Made by a program: the position numbers and the translations under genes. 64,000 bases of DNA. Origin: Cytophagales bacterium. Lineage in GTDB: Bacteria; Bacteroidota; Bacteroidia; Cytophagales; Flammeovirgaceae. The notes beneath the pieces are model-generated. The model did no database searches and was not told the DNA's origin. It worked only from the letters and a program-made list of their open reading frames with translations. The stretch is from NCBI GenBank assembly GCA_025056215.1, contig JANWWC010000001.1, forward strand, positions 248,001 to 312,000, in the 5' to 3' direction. This document shows positions 10,008-19,711 of the stretch, one piece after another (the first letter of the stretch is position 1; each line of letters begins with the position of its first letter).

Positions 10008-11471
10008 TTATTGAGAATCTTGAAGAAGTTTATTGGCAGCAATAATTCCGCTTAATGTGACACCTGGAATCCCTTGTCCTGGATAAGTGCTATCGCCGCA
10101 GATATAGGCTCCACGATTGTCTAAGCGATGTTCGTTCATTTGCCAAGGCTTAATATGAAAAAATTGAGGGTATCCTCCTACGAAACCCCATTTTCGGAGT
10201 GTCCATTTTTCCCATGTATCAGGCAAAGCTACATGGTAATAAATGACTTCTTTTCTGCAAAAAAAGCCTTGTTCTTCTAAAAATTCGAGAACTGATTCTG
10301 CTACAGTCTGCTTTTCTAAAGCATAATTGGGAAGTTGATGAATGTGAGTACTTACGGAGGCTACGGTTACCCCAGAGACATCAGAGCGCGTCCTATCTTG
10401 GGGATGTGAGAGACTTACAAATAAACTTTTTGAACCTATGAGAGCTGAAAGTTTAGAAGAAAGATGCAACTGGTAATGAAGACAATCCCAATGTTTTTGA
10501 GTTCGGAAAGCGATTCCCATCTGAAAGGCGCTGTTCAATTGAGTAGCATTCATGAGCCCTTTATTTAACGATGAACGAACATTTCCTTGAAATATTTCTA
10601 GAGCATTATTCAATGGAATTGCAAACACAACTTTTTTTGCAATCAAAGAACTGTGTTTTTCAATCTCAATACGATAATGAGAACCTTCATCTACTACTTT
10701 CGTAACTTTTTTTCTAAGTTCCACAGAAGAGCCTCTGCTTCTGATATATTCGCATAAGGGATTTACCAAGTTAAAAAGCCCGCCGTTAATATAATAGTTG
10801 CCATACAACGTATAACAAAGTGCAGTAGCTCCAAACAGTACGTTTACTTGAGACGCATAATTTTGAGCAGTGATGATAAGTTGTTCATTAACAAACTGAA
10901 CGAACCTTTCGTTTTGTGATAATTCGAACCTTTCAAGAAGATGTTGCATCGATTCAAATGCTAATGGAGCGTAATAGAGTTGTTCGAAATTAAGATTTCC
11001 AAGGCATTTTACTACATCTCGCCAATGAGAAGGTGGAAAGTATTGTTGTTGCAAAGAAGTTTTCCATACGAAGTCACTAATAGTTTTACAAAAGTGCCAG
11101 AATCTTTTTTGATTTTTTGTGCCAAAATGATATTCACATTCTTGTATCCACTGATTCAAATCGGAATATCGAGTAATTAGTGAACCATCAGCCAACTTTA
11201 CGCGCATGGGAATAGAAAGCTCTACCACTTGAATAGAAACTCCAATTTTATGAAACAGATAAGCAAGTGGCATACCTTCGTCGAATCCTACAATTGTGGT
11301 AGCGCCACTCTCAAAAACAAATCCTTTGCGCCAATAAGAGCTTGTGCAACCTCCAGGCAAGTAGTTTTGTTCTAAAACGAGAACTTTTTTTCCTGCATGC
11401 ACAAGACAACTTGCTGCCGAAAGCCCCGCCATACCTCCTCCTATTACTATTATATCGCATTTTTTTTGCAT
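10008..11471 (-). CDS. Carotenoid desaturase/isomerase-like FAD oxidoreductase
   Basis: 487 residues from the ATG at 11471. That start is preferred over the longer frame to 11576 because the dinucleotide-binding motif 'DIIVIGGGMAGLSAAS' normally begins within a few residues of the start. 'LEQNYLPGGCTSSY' and the C-terminal 'GAYICGDSTYPGQGIPGVTLSG' are the FAD-binding signatures of the CrtI/CrtN/CrtH and retinol-saturase superfamily. Members desaturate or isomerise carotenoids or reduce retinoids at the membrane. I cannot tell which: the fold is closest to my memory of CrtH-like isomerases, but CrtI-like desaturases share the motifs. It is divergent from the S41 peptidase gene. The phytoene synthase at the left edge is about 10 kb away, so they do not share an operon. 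Confidence 0.75.
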   Translation of the reverse strand: MQKKCDIIVIGGGMAGLSAASCLVHAGKKVLVLEQNYLPGGCTSSYWRKGFVFESGATTIVGFDEGMPLAYLFHKIGVSIQVVELSIPMRVKLADGSLITRYSDLNQWIQECEYHFGTKNQKRFWHFCKTISDFVWKTSLQQQYFPPSHWRDVVKCLGNLNFEQLYYAPLAFESMQHLLERFELSQNERFVQFVNEQLIITAQNYASQVNVLFGATALCYTLYGNYYINGGLFNLVNPLCEYIRSRGSSVELRKKVTKVVDEGSHYRIEIEKHSSLIAKKVVFAIPLNNALEIFQGNVRSSLNKGLMNATQLNSAFQMGIAFRTQKHWDCLHYQLHLSSKLSALIGSKSLFVSLSHPQDRTRSDVSGVTVASVSTHIHQLPNYALEKQTVAESVLEFLEEQGFFCRKEVIYYHVALPDTWEKWTLRKWGFVGGYPQFFHIKPWQMNEHRLDNRGAYICGDSTYPGQGIPGVTLSGIIAANKLLQDSQ

Positions 11472-11587
11472 AAATGAGAAACGTATTTTTGGAAAATAAA
11501 GACTTTGTTTCAAGTTTTGTTTAAAATTTGGGTAGTACTCAAAGTTTGTTTGAAGTTCGAACAAATAGCAAAACACTTTCTTTTAGA

Positions 11588-13300
11588 ATGCGTTTTAGTG
11601 GTAAAACTAAATTTCATCGCTGTATGTCATTTCGATGGGTTAGAACGACGATGTTGGCTTTAGCAGGAACAGGGTTATTTTTATTATTTTCCTTTCAGAG
11701 TCCTTTTGTGGACAAATATTTTGAGATAGTCAAAAACTTAGAAATTTTTGCGTCTGTCTACAAAGAGTTGAATCGGTATTATGTAGATGAACTTAATCCA
11801 TCGGAAGTGATAGGAGGCGGAATCGAAGGAATGCTCTACTTACTCGACCCGTATACTACTTTTTTCTCAGAAGATGAAGTGGAAGACTTTCGAACCGAAA
11901 CCACAGGAAAATACGGAGAAATAGGAGTTGATATCATGAAAAACTCCTCAGGAAAGATTATGATTTATTATCTACTCAAAAACTCTCCTGCTGAAAAAGC
12001 GGGTCTTAAAATAGGAGACGAAATCTTACAAATCGACGGGCTTTCTCTTCAAAACAAGAATGTTCACGACATCAATAATCTTCTTCGAGGACAAGTAGGT
12101 ACAAAAGTAGAGCTTCTTATTAGAAAAAATCAAAATCAATCTCAAAAAATCTTAAAAATATCACTCACAAGAGAACATATTAAAACTTCTTGTGTAAGCC
12201 ATTACGAAATCGTAAAAGATGACATAGGCATCGTACAACTCAAAGATTTTAATCCTGATGCATCTAAAGAAGTAAAACAGGCTATTCTCGATTTAACTAA
12301 CAAAGGAGCTAAAAAAATCATTTTAGACCTTCGCGACAACCCAGGAGGGCTTCTTTCAGAGGCGGTTAATATTATCAATCTTTTTCTCCCTAAAGGAACA
12401 GATGTAGTGAGCGTAAAAGGACGAACCAATGAATGGAATAAAACTCATAAAGCACTCAACCAACCCTTAGACGTAGAAATCCCACTAGCTGTGCTCGTAA
12501 ATGAACAAAGTGCTTCCGCATCTGAAATAGTATCAGGTGTGTTGCAAGATTACGATAGAGCTGTAATCATTGGCAAACGTACCTTCGGAAAAGGATTAGT
12601 GCAATCGACTTTTTCCCTGCCTTACAATGCAAAAATTAAAATTACTGTAGCGCGCTACTACATTCCCAGCGGGAGATGTATTCAAAAAATTAATTATTCA
12701 AATAAAGACGAAACATCTCAACAAGAAAAATCCTCAACTGTTTTTCGAACAAAAAATGGAAGAATTGTTGATGAAAAAGGAGGCATCTTACCTGATATTC
12801 TTACTACCACTCCCAAAGAGCCTCTCGAACTAATTGACAAGCTAACAAAAGAGCTTGTTATCACAGATTTTGTATTAGAATTTATTAAACAAAAGCCCGC
12901 CCCACAATCGCCTGAACATATTGTTTTTACAGACAAAGATTATGAAGAATTCAAAAAATGGGTAACACCCAAACTTACAGAATGTAAAATTCCTATTGAA
13001 GAGACTGTGCAAGAACTCGATACGCAAACCACCCAACTTCAGAGTGAATGGGTGAAGAAAGAACTTTCTTTACAGGTAGAAGCTTTGAAAAATAAAATAA
13101 ATGATATCAAAATCAGATTGCTTGACGAGAACAAACGTCTCATTATCAAAGCCATCAAAAATCAAATCGCGTTGTATTATTTTTATGAAGTAGGCAAATC
13201 GCATCTCTCCTTGCTCGACGACGAAGATGTAACAAAAGCTATCGAAATTCTATCCGACTCATCAAAATACTACCACATTTTGAATCCTAAAAAACAATGA
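11588..13300 (+). CDS. C-terminal processing peptidase, S41 family
   Basis: About 570 residues from the ATG at 11588. The frame is open back to 11528, and an ATG at 11624 is also possible. Domain order: an N-terminal signal anchor ('TTMLALAGTGLFLLFSF'), a helical N-domain with 'LDPYTTFFSEDE', a PDZ domain ('GEIGVDI...GLKIGDEILQIDG'), the protease core, and a long charged C-terminal extension. The Ser-Lys dyad is visible as 'SASASEI' and 'GKRTFGKGLVQ'. Such periplasmic proteases trim or degrade proteins at their C-terminus. The stop overlaps the ATG of the glycosyltransferase by four bases (ATGA), so they are co-translated. Substrate unknown. Confidence 0.9.
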   Translation: MRFSGKTKFHRCMSFRWVRTTMLALAGTGLFLLFSFQSPFVDKYFEIVKNLEIFASVYKELNRYYVDELNPSEVIGGGIEGMLYLLDPYTTFFSEDEVEDFRTETTGKYGEIGVDIMKNSSGKIMIYYLLKNSPAEKAGLKIGDEILQIDGLSLQNKNVHDINNLLRGQVGTKVELLIRKNQNQSQKILKISLTREHIKTSCVSHYEIVKDDIGIVQLKDFNPDASKEVKQAILDLTNKGAKKIILDLRDNPGGLLSEAVNIINLFLPKGTDVVSVKGRTNEWNKTHKALNQPLDVEIPLAVLVNEQSASASEIVSGVLQDYDRAVIIGKRTFGKGLVQSTFSLPYNAKIKITVARYYIPSGRCIQKINYSNKDETSQQEKSSTVFRTKNGRIVDEKGGILPDILTTTPKEPLELIDKLTKELVITDFVLEFIKQKPAPQSPEHIVFTDKDYEEFKKWVTPKLTECKIPIEETVQELDTQTTQLQSEWVKKELSLQVEALKNKINDIKIRLLDENKRLIIKAIKNQIALYYFYEVGKSHLSLLDDEDVTKAIEILSDSSKYYHILNPKKQ

Positions 13301-14505
13301 AAATTTTGTATGTTTCCTACGATGGTATGACAGACTCTCTTGGTTTATCTCAGGTGATTGCTTATCTTACCAAAATTGCGGACTCAACTACTCAGATCGA
13401 TATTATAAGCTTTGAAAAACCTGAAGTTTATTCAACAATGAAAGAAATAGTTCAAAAGGCAATCGCCTCCAAAAATATTCGTTGGATGCCACTTTCTTAT
13501 ACTAAAAAACCTCCTATTTTTTCTACCTTGAAAGACCTTAGAAACGGGCTCAAAACAGCTCTTCAGCTTCATGCTCGTCATCGCTATGATATTGTACATT
13601 GCAGAGGCTATCTTCCTGCTCTCATCGGAAGAGAACTTCAACGAAAAGGAGCAAAATTCATTTTTGATATGCGAGGATGGTGGGCTGACGAAAAAAAGGA
13701 AAGTGGTGCCTGGAATTCGTGGTTTTATTATCCGATTTATCAATTTTTTAAGCAAAAAGAAAAAGAATTTTTTAAAAAAGCGGATAAAGTTATTTCTCTT
13801 ACGCACGCAGGCAAAAATTATATTGTTGCAAAAGGTTGGCAAGAAAGTAATAAAATAGGCGTGATTCCTACTTGTGTAGATTTTGATATTTTTCCACCTT
13901 TTTCAGAAGAAACTCGACAAATTACTCGAAAAAGACTCAATATTCCTCCTCAAGCGAGCGTATTGGTGTACAGCGGTTCTATAGGAGGAAACTATAAAAT
14001 AGAAGATTTTCTCACTACTATAAAAGTATGGATACAAACTCAACCTAATTCATACTTTTTAATGCTTTCTAAATACGCGCCTTCCTCTGACTTTCAAGAG
14101 AAATTAGCAACTTACCAAATTCCACAAGAGCGCGTTATTATTACTTCAGTACCTTTTCCAGAAGTATATGCGTATTTGCAAGCATCTGATATAGGTCTGA
14201 TTTTGTACGAACTTACTTTCTCGGTGATTGGAAGAAGCCCTACTAAATTAGGCGAATACTGGGCCTCGGGTATTCCTGTAATTTCTTTAAGAGGAATTGG
14301 AGATTTAGACGCTATCATTGCTAAATATCCGCAAGGAGGCTATCTGATGGAAAATATTACAGAAAATTCTCTCAAAGTTGCTTTTGAGCGATTTGAAAAA
14401 CTACCTGATAAAACATCTTTGCGAAATTACGCTCTCGAATACTTTCATATAAACAAAGGTGTAGAGTTTTACAAAAATATTTATGCTGAACTTCTTAAAA
14501 TATGA
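13297..14505 (+). CDS. Glycosyltransferase, family 4 type
   Basis: 402 residues, GT-B fold. The N-terminal half begins 'MKILYVSYDGMTDSLGLSQV' and contains 'DIVHCRGYLPALIGREL'. The C-terminal nucleotide-sugar half starts near 'VLVYSGSIGGNYKIEDF' and carries 'SPTKLGEYWASGIPVI', the glutamate-containing motif expected for GT4 retaining transferases. It probably adds a sugar to a lipid- or protein-linked glycan at the inner membrane; donor and acceptor are not readable. It is coupled by ATGA overlaps to the protease upstream and to the saccharopine dehydrogenase-like gene downstream, an unusual functional mix that looks like a housekeeping operon and not a polysaccharide cluster. Confidence 0.85.
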   Translation: MKILYVSYDGMTDSLGLSQVIAYLTKIADSTTQIDIISFEKPEVYSTMKEIVQKAIASKNIRWMPLSYTKKPPIFSTLKDLRNGLKTALQLHARHRYDIVHCRGYLPALIGRELQRKGAKFIFDMRGWWADEKKESGAWNSWFYYPIYQFFKQKEKEFFKKADKVISLTHAGKNYIVAKGWQESNKIGVIPTCVDFDIFPPFSEETRQITRKRLNIPPQASVLVYSGSIGGNYKIEDFLTTIKVWIQTQPNSYFLMLSKYAPSSDFQEKLATYQIPQERVIITSVPFPEVYAYLQASDIGLILYELTFSVIGRSPTKLGEYWASGIPVISLRGIGDLDAIIAKYPQGGYLMENITENSLKVAFERFEKLPDKTSLRNYALEYFHINKGVEFYKNIYAELLKI

Positions 14506-15704
14506 AAATTGGTATCCTTCGCGAAGAGAAAATTCCTGTAGACCGCCGCGTAGCACTTGTTCCCCAGAGTTGCAAACAATTACTCGAACAGTATGCTCAT
14601 CTACAAATTTTCGTACAACCAAGCGACTTTCGTTGTTTCAAAGATGAGGAATATCAAAGGGTTGGCGCCATACTTACAGAAGACTTAAGCCACTGCGATA
14701 TTTTATTAGGTATTAAAGAAGTTCCTATAAAAAACTTAATTCCTGAAAAAACTTATCTTTTTTTCTCACATACTATCAAAAAGCAACCTCATAATCGAAA
14801 ATTATTGCAAGCTATTTTAGCAAAAAAAATTCGACTTATTGACTGGGAAACACTTACAACGCCTAACGGAGAAAGACTTATCGCTTTCGGGCGCTTCGCT
14901 GGCATTGTAGGCGCTTACAACGCTTTGCGCGGATGGGGAATACGAGAAAATTCTTTTTTTCTAAAACCTGCTTATCAATGTAAAAACCTTACAGAAGTGT
15001 GGGAACAACTTCAAAAAGTATCCCTTTCTTCCGTTAAAATTGTCATCACAGGCGATGGGCGCGTCGGAAAAGGAGCTAAAGAAACTTTAGAAAAATTAAA
15101 TATTCGTCAGGTAACTCCCAAAGAATTTCTTTCTGAATCGTTCTCAGAGGCTGTTTTTACGCAACTTTCTATGGCTGATTATCACTTTAAAACCAAAAAC
15201 GGCTCCTTCGAACAGCAAGACTTTTATAAAAATCCTCAAGAATATTCTTCAAGTTTTTTGAAATATGCTAAAGTAGCAGATATGCTCATCGCCTGTGCTT
15301 TTTGGGATCCGCGCGCTCCTCTCCTATTCACACGACAAGAAATGAAACGACCTGATTTCCGAATTCGATTGATAGCAGATATCACATGCGACATAAATGG
15401 CTCTATTCCTTCAACGATGCAAGCCACTACTATCGAAAATCCTTTTTACGACTACTCTCCTACTCAAGAAACTATCGAAAAACCGTTTTCTTCTAAAGAT
15501 CATATCACAGTAATGGCTATTGATAATTTACCTAATGAACTTCCAATAGAAGCATCTTCTACATTTAGCCAAACTTTTTGTGAAAAAATATTTCCGTGTT
15601 TTGGGCACGATGCAGATTCCATTCTCGAAAGAGCTACCATTTGCCAGGAAGGAAAACTTACAAGACGATTTTCTTATCTTCAAGATTACGTAGAAAAAGA
15701 GTAA
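14502..15704 (+). CDS. Saccharopine dehydrogenase (lysine-forming)-like NAD(P) enzyme
   Basis: 400 residues. The N-terminal 'MKIGILREEKIPVDRRVALVP' and the Rossmann motif 'IVITGDGRVGKGA' place it in the alanine dehydrogenase/transhydrogenase superfamily. The later 'LIADITCDINGSIPST' and 'ITVMAIDNLPNELPIEAS' segments are those of the LYS1-type saccharopine dehydrogenases that interconvert saccharopine with lysine and 2-oxoglutarate. No lysine-pathway partner is visible, so the reaction is inferred from the family. It overlaps the upstream glycosyltransferase by four bases and is the last gene of the run, one base short of the convergent flavin reductase gene. Confidence 0.8.
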   Translation: MKIGILREEKIPVDRRVALVPQSCKQLLEQYAHLQIFVQPSDFRCFKDEEYQRVGAILTEDLSHCDILLGIKEVPIKNLIPEKTYLFFSHTIKKQPHNRKLLQAILAKKIRLIDWETLTTPNGERLIAFGRFAGIVGAYNALRGWGIRENSFFLKPAYQCKNLTEVWEQLQKVSLSSVKIVITGDGRVGKGAKETLEKLNIRQVTPKEFLSESFSEAVFTQLSMADYHFKTKNGSFEQQDFYKNPQEYSSSFLKYAKVADMLIACAFWDPRAPLLFTRQEMKRPDFRIRLIADITCDINGSIPSTMQATTIENPFYDYSPTQETIEKPFSSKDHITVMAIDNLPNELPIEASSTFSQTFCEKIFPCFGHDADSILERATICQEGKLTRRFSYLQDYVEKE

Positions 15705-15705
15705 C

Positions 15706-16179
15706 TTAGCTGCGCACAAGTCTTTTTTCTTGCAAAAAATGATAGGTCATGGGTTTTTTATTAGGATGAAGCAAAAACTGACCAATTACGGGACAAGTAA
15801 AGATGGTATGGTCACCCGAACGCGCTTCATCCAATACAGTGCATTGTATGAATCCGATGGCTTGGGTTAAATAAGGACAATTTCTGTTGTCTAAGGCGTA
15901 TGGCAATCTTTTAAATTTGTCTGTATCTCGGCCCGATTTTCTGCCGAGTTTAGTAATTAGAGCAGTTTGTTCTTCTGATAGCAAATTAATATTGAGTATT
16001 TTACTTTTTCTCACTAATTCAATAGTATAATCGTGCTCATACAAAGCGACTGTCATGAATTTTCCTCTCATTGCTGATTGCATCACCCAAGTAGCAATGT
16101 TTGCATTCATTTTTCCTTCAAAAATTGTTGTAATAGAATGCACTTCGTAATTTTTGTATTTAAGTAACGATTTTCTCAT
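15706..16179 (-). CDS. Flavin reductase-like domain protein
   Basis: 157 residues. The order of motifs fits the FMN-binding split-barrel of flavin reductase-like proteins: 'NANIATWVMQSAMRGKFMTVALY', a middle 'NINLLSEEQTALITKLGRKSGRDTDKF', and a C-terminal 'GFIQCTVLDEARSGDHTIFTCPV'. Close relatives bind FMN and either reduce flavin for a partner oxygenase or act alone. It starts three bases after the stop of the AAA+ gene and is surely in its transcript. No oxygenase partner is nearby, so the physiological role is open. Confidence 0.8.
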   Translation of the reverse strand: MRKSLLKYKNYEVHSITTIFEGKMNANIATWVMQSAMRGKFMTVALYEHDYTIELVRKSKILNINLLSEEQTALITKLGRKSGRDTDKFKRLPYALDNRNCPYLTQAIGFIQCTVLDEARSGDHTIFTCPVIGQFLLHPNKKPMTYHFLQEKRLVRS

Positions 16180-16182
16180 GAT

Positions 16183-17748
16183 TCAGCGGAATCTTCCTGT
16201 AGAAAAATGGTCGTCATCATCTTCATCCAAAAACTTATTAGAAGTATGCACTGTTTCAGATTGCGTAAACGTTTTGTGAAGCAAATCTTGAAAAGCAGTG
16301 CTGACAGAAAGAAACTGTTTGCTTAGAAGCGCGTATTCTGCTAATCCATGCAAAAGAAGTTCCATTAAAAAGAACTGAGTAGCTTCATTTTCTTGAGAGT
16401 ATTTTTGTTTTACAAGGTGGGCGAGTCCTTCTACTCGCAGCAGTTGAGATTTGTACTCTTTATCAGACGAATCGTTCAAGATTTCTAAAGTGTTATTGAG
16501 CGAAAACCAATCTAAGATAGGTTGATATACGTTTGATGTTTTTCCCTTTTTTTTCATTTCTGCACTTGGGTCTGGAAAATATCGGAGCAGTTGTTGTTTG
16601 ATAGCTCTTCCTACAAGTTTCACTGCTACGACTCCAGTTCCTTCTACTTCTCCTTCGTACACCAACTCCACTTTTCCTGTGATAGCAGGCAAGACACCCC
16701 AAAAGTCGCTGACGCGCACAAAAGTTTTAGATTCGTTGTTGAGTAAAAGGCGTCTTTCAGCAGTGCTAAGTAGATTTTCATAAGCAGAAATGGTCAATCG
16801 GGCAGATACGCCACTTTTGGTGTCTGTAAATTCGCTTTCGCGTGCTACCACAGCAATAAGCTCAACAAGATCTTTCGCAATTTCTGGCACAAAAATTTTT
16901 TCTTTCTGTTCAGGTTTGATTTCTGCTTCTTGTTGCGTGATTTTTTTACCTATTTCGATACTTTTAGGATAGTGTGTAAGGATTTGACTGTCAATTCTAT
17001 CCTTGAGAGGAGTTACAATACTTCCGCGATTGGTATAATCTTCTGGATTAGCTGTAAACACAAATTGTATATCTAATGGAAGTCGTAATTTGAAACCGCG
17101 AATTTGCACATCTCCTTCTTGTAAGATATTAAATAAAGCCACTTGAATGCGAGCCTGTAAATCGGGCAACTCATTAATTACAAAAATGCAGCGATTCGCT
17201 CGTGGAATCATTCCATAATGCAACACACGCTCATCAGAATAAGGAAGTTTTAAAGTAGCTGCTTTGATAGGATCTACATCTCCGATGAGATCTGCTACTG
17301 TAACATCGGGAGTAGCTAGCTTCTCAAAATACCTTTCAGAACGATGAAGCCACGCAATAGGAGTTTCATCTCCTTTTTCGGCAAGTAGTTGTTTGCCTAA
17401 GGCAGAAATAGGGTTAAAAGGATCATCGTTAAGCTCTGTACCAGCAATATAGGGAATGTATTCATCTAAAAGTTCTACCATTAAACGCGCCATTTTGGTT
17501 TTAGCCTGTCCGCGCAACCCAAGTAGAATAATATCGTGCTTAGATAGTAGAGCACGTTGCATATCAGGAATTACAGTATCTTCATAGCCATGTATGCCCT
17601 CGAATATTGGTTCTCTGCGTTTGAGTTTGGCTATTAAATTCTGACGAATTTCTTCTTTAATAGAACGAGGTTGATACCCTACTGCTTTTAGCTCGGCTAA
17701 CTTAGATAGCCGGAGGCGTTGCGAAAAAGGAATGCTTTGATATTCCAC
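16183..17748 (-). CDS. Magnesium chelatase subunit I-like AAA+ ATPase
   Basis: 521 residues. An AAA+ module of the MoxR/ChlI clade: Walker A 'GLRGQAKTKMA' near residue 97, then 'GMIPRANRCIFVINELPDL' as Walker B, 'ALFNILQEGDVQIRGF' and 'FVFTANPEDYTNRGSIVTPL' as the sensor region. A C-terminal half of about 200 residues is less conserved. Relatives either drive metal insertion into tetrapyrroles with ChlD/ChlH or remodel proteins with a von Willebrand-type partner. No ChlD, ChlH or VWA gene is visible here, so it is more likely a stand-alone remodelling ATPase than part of chlorophyll synthesis. It is the fourth gene of a leftward run that includes CcmB. Confidence 0.8.
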   Translation of the reverse strand: MEYQSIPFSQRLRLSKLAELKAVGYQPRSIKEEIRQNLIAKLKRREPIFEGIHGYEDTVIPDMQRALLSKHDIILLGLRGQAKTKMARLMVELLDEYIPYIAGTELNDDPFNPISALGKQLLAEKGDETPIAWLHRSERYFEKLATPDVTVADLIGDVDPIKAATLKLPYSDERVLHYGMIPRANRCIFVINELPDLQARIQVALFNILQEGDVQIRGFKLRLPLDIQFVFTANPEDYTNRGSIVTPLKDRIDSQILTHYPKSIEIGKKITQQEAEIKPEQKEKIFVPEIAKDLVELIAVVARESEFTDTKSGVSARLTISAYENLLSTAERRLLLNNESKTFVRVSDFWGVLPAITGKVELVYEGEVEGTGVVAVKLVGRAIKQQLLRYFPDPSAEMKKKGKTSNVYQPILDWFSLNNTLEILNDSSDKEYKSQLLRVEGLAHLVKQKYSQENEATQFFLMELLLHGLAEYALLSKQFLSVSTAFQDLLHKTFTQSETVHTSNKFLDEDDDDHFSTGRFR

Positions 17749-17808
17749 GACTGAAAATATTTGATTGATAGTGAAACTAAAAAACTGAAAAATTGTTTTT
17801 ATAAAAAG

Positions 17809-18483
17809 CTATTCTTTCCAGCTGAATGGAAATAAAAGCAGAGAAGTTGCAATACTAATCAAAATAATAGCCCAAATAGTAATAAGTTGTTGATATACTA
17901 AACTTCTTTCAAGTCCCTCTATAGCATGTTTTGAGATTTTGATAGTAAGTAACAAAACGGGCAATATAAGCGGAAAGCCTAAAACAGCGGTTAGAGTTGC
18001 TGAATTTTGAGCCTTGTGAGCAATTGCGCTCACCATTGTAAAACCGATAGCAATACCCATACATCCACTTACAAGATTGACAAGAAATAAAAAAGTATCT
18101 TGAACAGGATTTTGCATCACAATCCCATACAAAAACCAAGTGACTAATCCTATTACCACGGAAAAAAATCCATTGTAAAGCATTTTCGCTATTATTATGC
18201 TTTCAGGTCGGAATAAAAAATAATAAAAATACCATCTTTTATCTGATTCTATATTGAAACTTTTTATGCTGTTATTTACCAAAGCAAATAAGATTGCTAT
18301 CCAAAATAAAGCGTTCCAAGTAGAAGGCGTCAGCATCTGATTTTTTAAGCGAAAACTTAGGTAGCACACAAAAATAATACATACTAAGTAAAGTAATAAT
18401 CCGTTGAGCGCAAAACGATTTCTCCACTCAAGAAGCCATTCTTTAGAAAGACAGGCAACAATCTCTCTCCAAAATAATTTCAC
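17809..18483 (-). CDS. ccmB: Cytochrome c maturation permease CcmB
   Basis: 224 residues with about six hydrophobic segments. The N-terminal 'CLSKEWLLEWRNRFALNG' followed by the first membrane span is typical of Bacteroidetes CcmB, and the conserved 'ALVNNSIKSFNIESDKRWYF' and 'FRPESIIIAKMLYNGFFSVV' segments follow. CcmB is the membrane subunit of the CcmABCD complex that loads haem onto CcmE during cytochrome c assembly. No ccmA, ccmC or ccmE lies alongside. Its ATG overlaps the stop of the upstream membrane-fusion gene by four bases, so it is translated with an efflux-type adaptor, an unusual neighbour. Confidence 0.8.
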   Translation of the reverse strand: MKLFWREIVACLSKEWLLEWRNRFALNGLLLYLVCIIFVCYLSFRLKNQMLTPSTWNALFWIAILFALVNNSIKSFNIESDKRWYFYYFLFRPESIIIAKMLYNGFFSVVIGLVTWFLYGIVMQNPVQDTFLFLVNLVSGCMGIAIGFTMVSAIAHKAQNSATLTAVLGFPLILPVLLLTIKISKHAIEGLERSLVYQQLITIWAIILISIATSLLLFPFSWKE

Positions 18484-19664
18484 GGTTGTTGAGATATCAA
18501 GTAATTTTCTAAAACTGCTACATTTCCGTTAGCAATCAAGAATGAAGGAGGAGCAGGGTTAAGAAAATTAAACTCCATCACATCATCGTTCCGTTCTTCA
18601 ATAGAAACTTTTTCCTTTCGAATTTTAATAGGCTTATGTTCGTCTTCGCTACTCTCTGATGTATAAAAAATGTAATAAGATTCGTCTTGCTCTAAGAAAG
18701 CAGATAAGGGAGCTAAATAAGCAGTAGCTTGTTCAGATTGTTTTTCTGAAAGCGTAGCGTGAACGCTCATTCCGGGCAATACTAAATGGTTTTTAGGTGC
18801 TTTAAAATATACGTAAATCATTCCTGCTTTTGTGACAGGGTCAATACTGCGCGCAATGTGTGTAACTGAACCTTCTACAGGAGGAAAAGTATGATTCACA
18901 AAATCGAGTTGTAGTTTTAAACCTACTTTTATTTCATCTAAATCCTTATCGTACACAGCCATTTCGGCGACAAGCTCATCCGTATTAACAATTTCTACTA
19001 ATACATTTTCTCCTTTGATAAGTTGTCCGATAGCTACAGGCAAATTAGTAACATATCCATTGATTGGAGATTTGATATAGAGATAGGGGCTTACTACTGC
19101 TTGGGCAGAATCTTCCAACTTTTTTACATCTACTCCTAAAAGTTCGAGTTTGGCGGTAAGCGCCTTTTTCCGGTTGTTTGCCTCCCGTCTTTGCGCTTCT
19201 ATAGTTTGAAAGTCAGCTAACGCACCAATTTCCTTGCGCATCATTTCTTCTTGACGACGAAATTTGATATCCAACAAATCTTTTTCACTTTTAGCAGTTA
19301 AAAAAGATTCTTGGAGCTCAATAAATTCCATACTCGATAATATCATCAAAACCTGACCTTTCTGTACTATATCCCCTTCATGAATCAAAATTTTGTCTAC
19401 AATTCCACTAATATTAGAGTTGATAATCGCTCGGTTATTAGGTAAAGACTGTACTTTCCCATTTAAATGAATTTCTTCAGTAAGAATTTTTTTTTCGGGT
19501 TTAATAAGTTTTATTTCTAAGTTTTTTAATTGCAAGGGGGTAACAAAAACTACTTGGATGTCACTAAGAACAGGCATTCCGTTGTTAGTATTTTGCTGAG
19601 ACTGAGAGCTACACCCTCCTAGGAAAATAACAAACAATATTAAAAAGAGAAACTTAATAGTCAT
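18480..19664 (-). CDS. Membrane-fusion (periplasmic adaptor) lipoprotein
   Basis: 394 residues. Signal peptide with lipobox LGGC (C18). The adaptor layout is clear: a beta-barrel strand 'EEIHLNGKVQSLPNN', the lipoyl half-motif 'IVDKILIHEGDIVQKGQVLM', a helical hairpin rich in Glu/Lys (about 125-185), the second lipoyl half 'YIKSPINGYVTNLPVAIGQL', then the barrel and membrane-proximal domains. This resembles CusB/CzcB-type adaptors that link an inner-membrane pump to a TolC channel. Neither an RND pump nor TolC is adjacent; the upstream gene on the same strand is an FtsX-type permease, so the pair may form part of a tripartite ABC exporter. It overlaps ccmB by four bases. Confidence 0.85.
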   Translation of the reverse strand: MTIKFLFLILFVIFLGGCSSQSQQNTNNGMPVLSDIQVVFVTPLQLKNLEIKLIKPEKKILTEEIHLNGKVQSLPNNRAIINSNISGIVDKILIHEGDIVQKGQVLMILSSMEFIELQESFLTAKSEKDLLDIKFRRQEEMMRKEIGALADFQTIEAQRREANNRKKALTAKLELLGVDVKKLEDSAQAVVSPYLYIKSPINGYVTNLPVAIGQLIKGENVLVEIVNTDELVAEMAVYDKDLDEIKVGLKLQLDFVNHTFPPVEGSVTHIARSIDPVTKAGMIYVYFKAPKNHLVLPGMSVHATLSEKQSEQATAYLAPLSAFLEQDESYYIFYTSESSEDEHKPIKIRKEKVSIEERNDDVMEFNFLNPAPPSFLIANGNVAVLENYLISQQP

Positions 19665-19711
19665 ACATAATTATTTATTAGTAAAAATAACAAATTTTTA
19701 ACTCATTTTGC

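Noticed and set aside
11472-11576. N-terminal extension of the FAD oxidoreductase frame
   Set aside because: It overlaps the divergent promoter region, has no family similarity, and the dinucleotide-binding motif normally starts just after the ATG at 11471.
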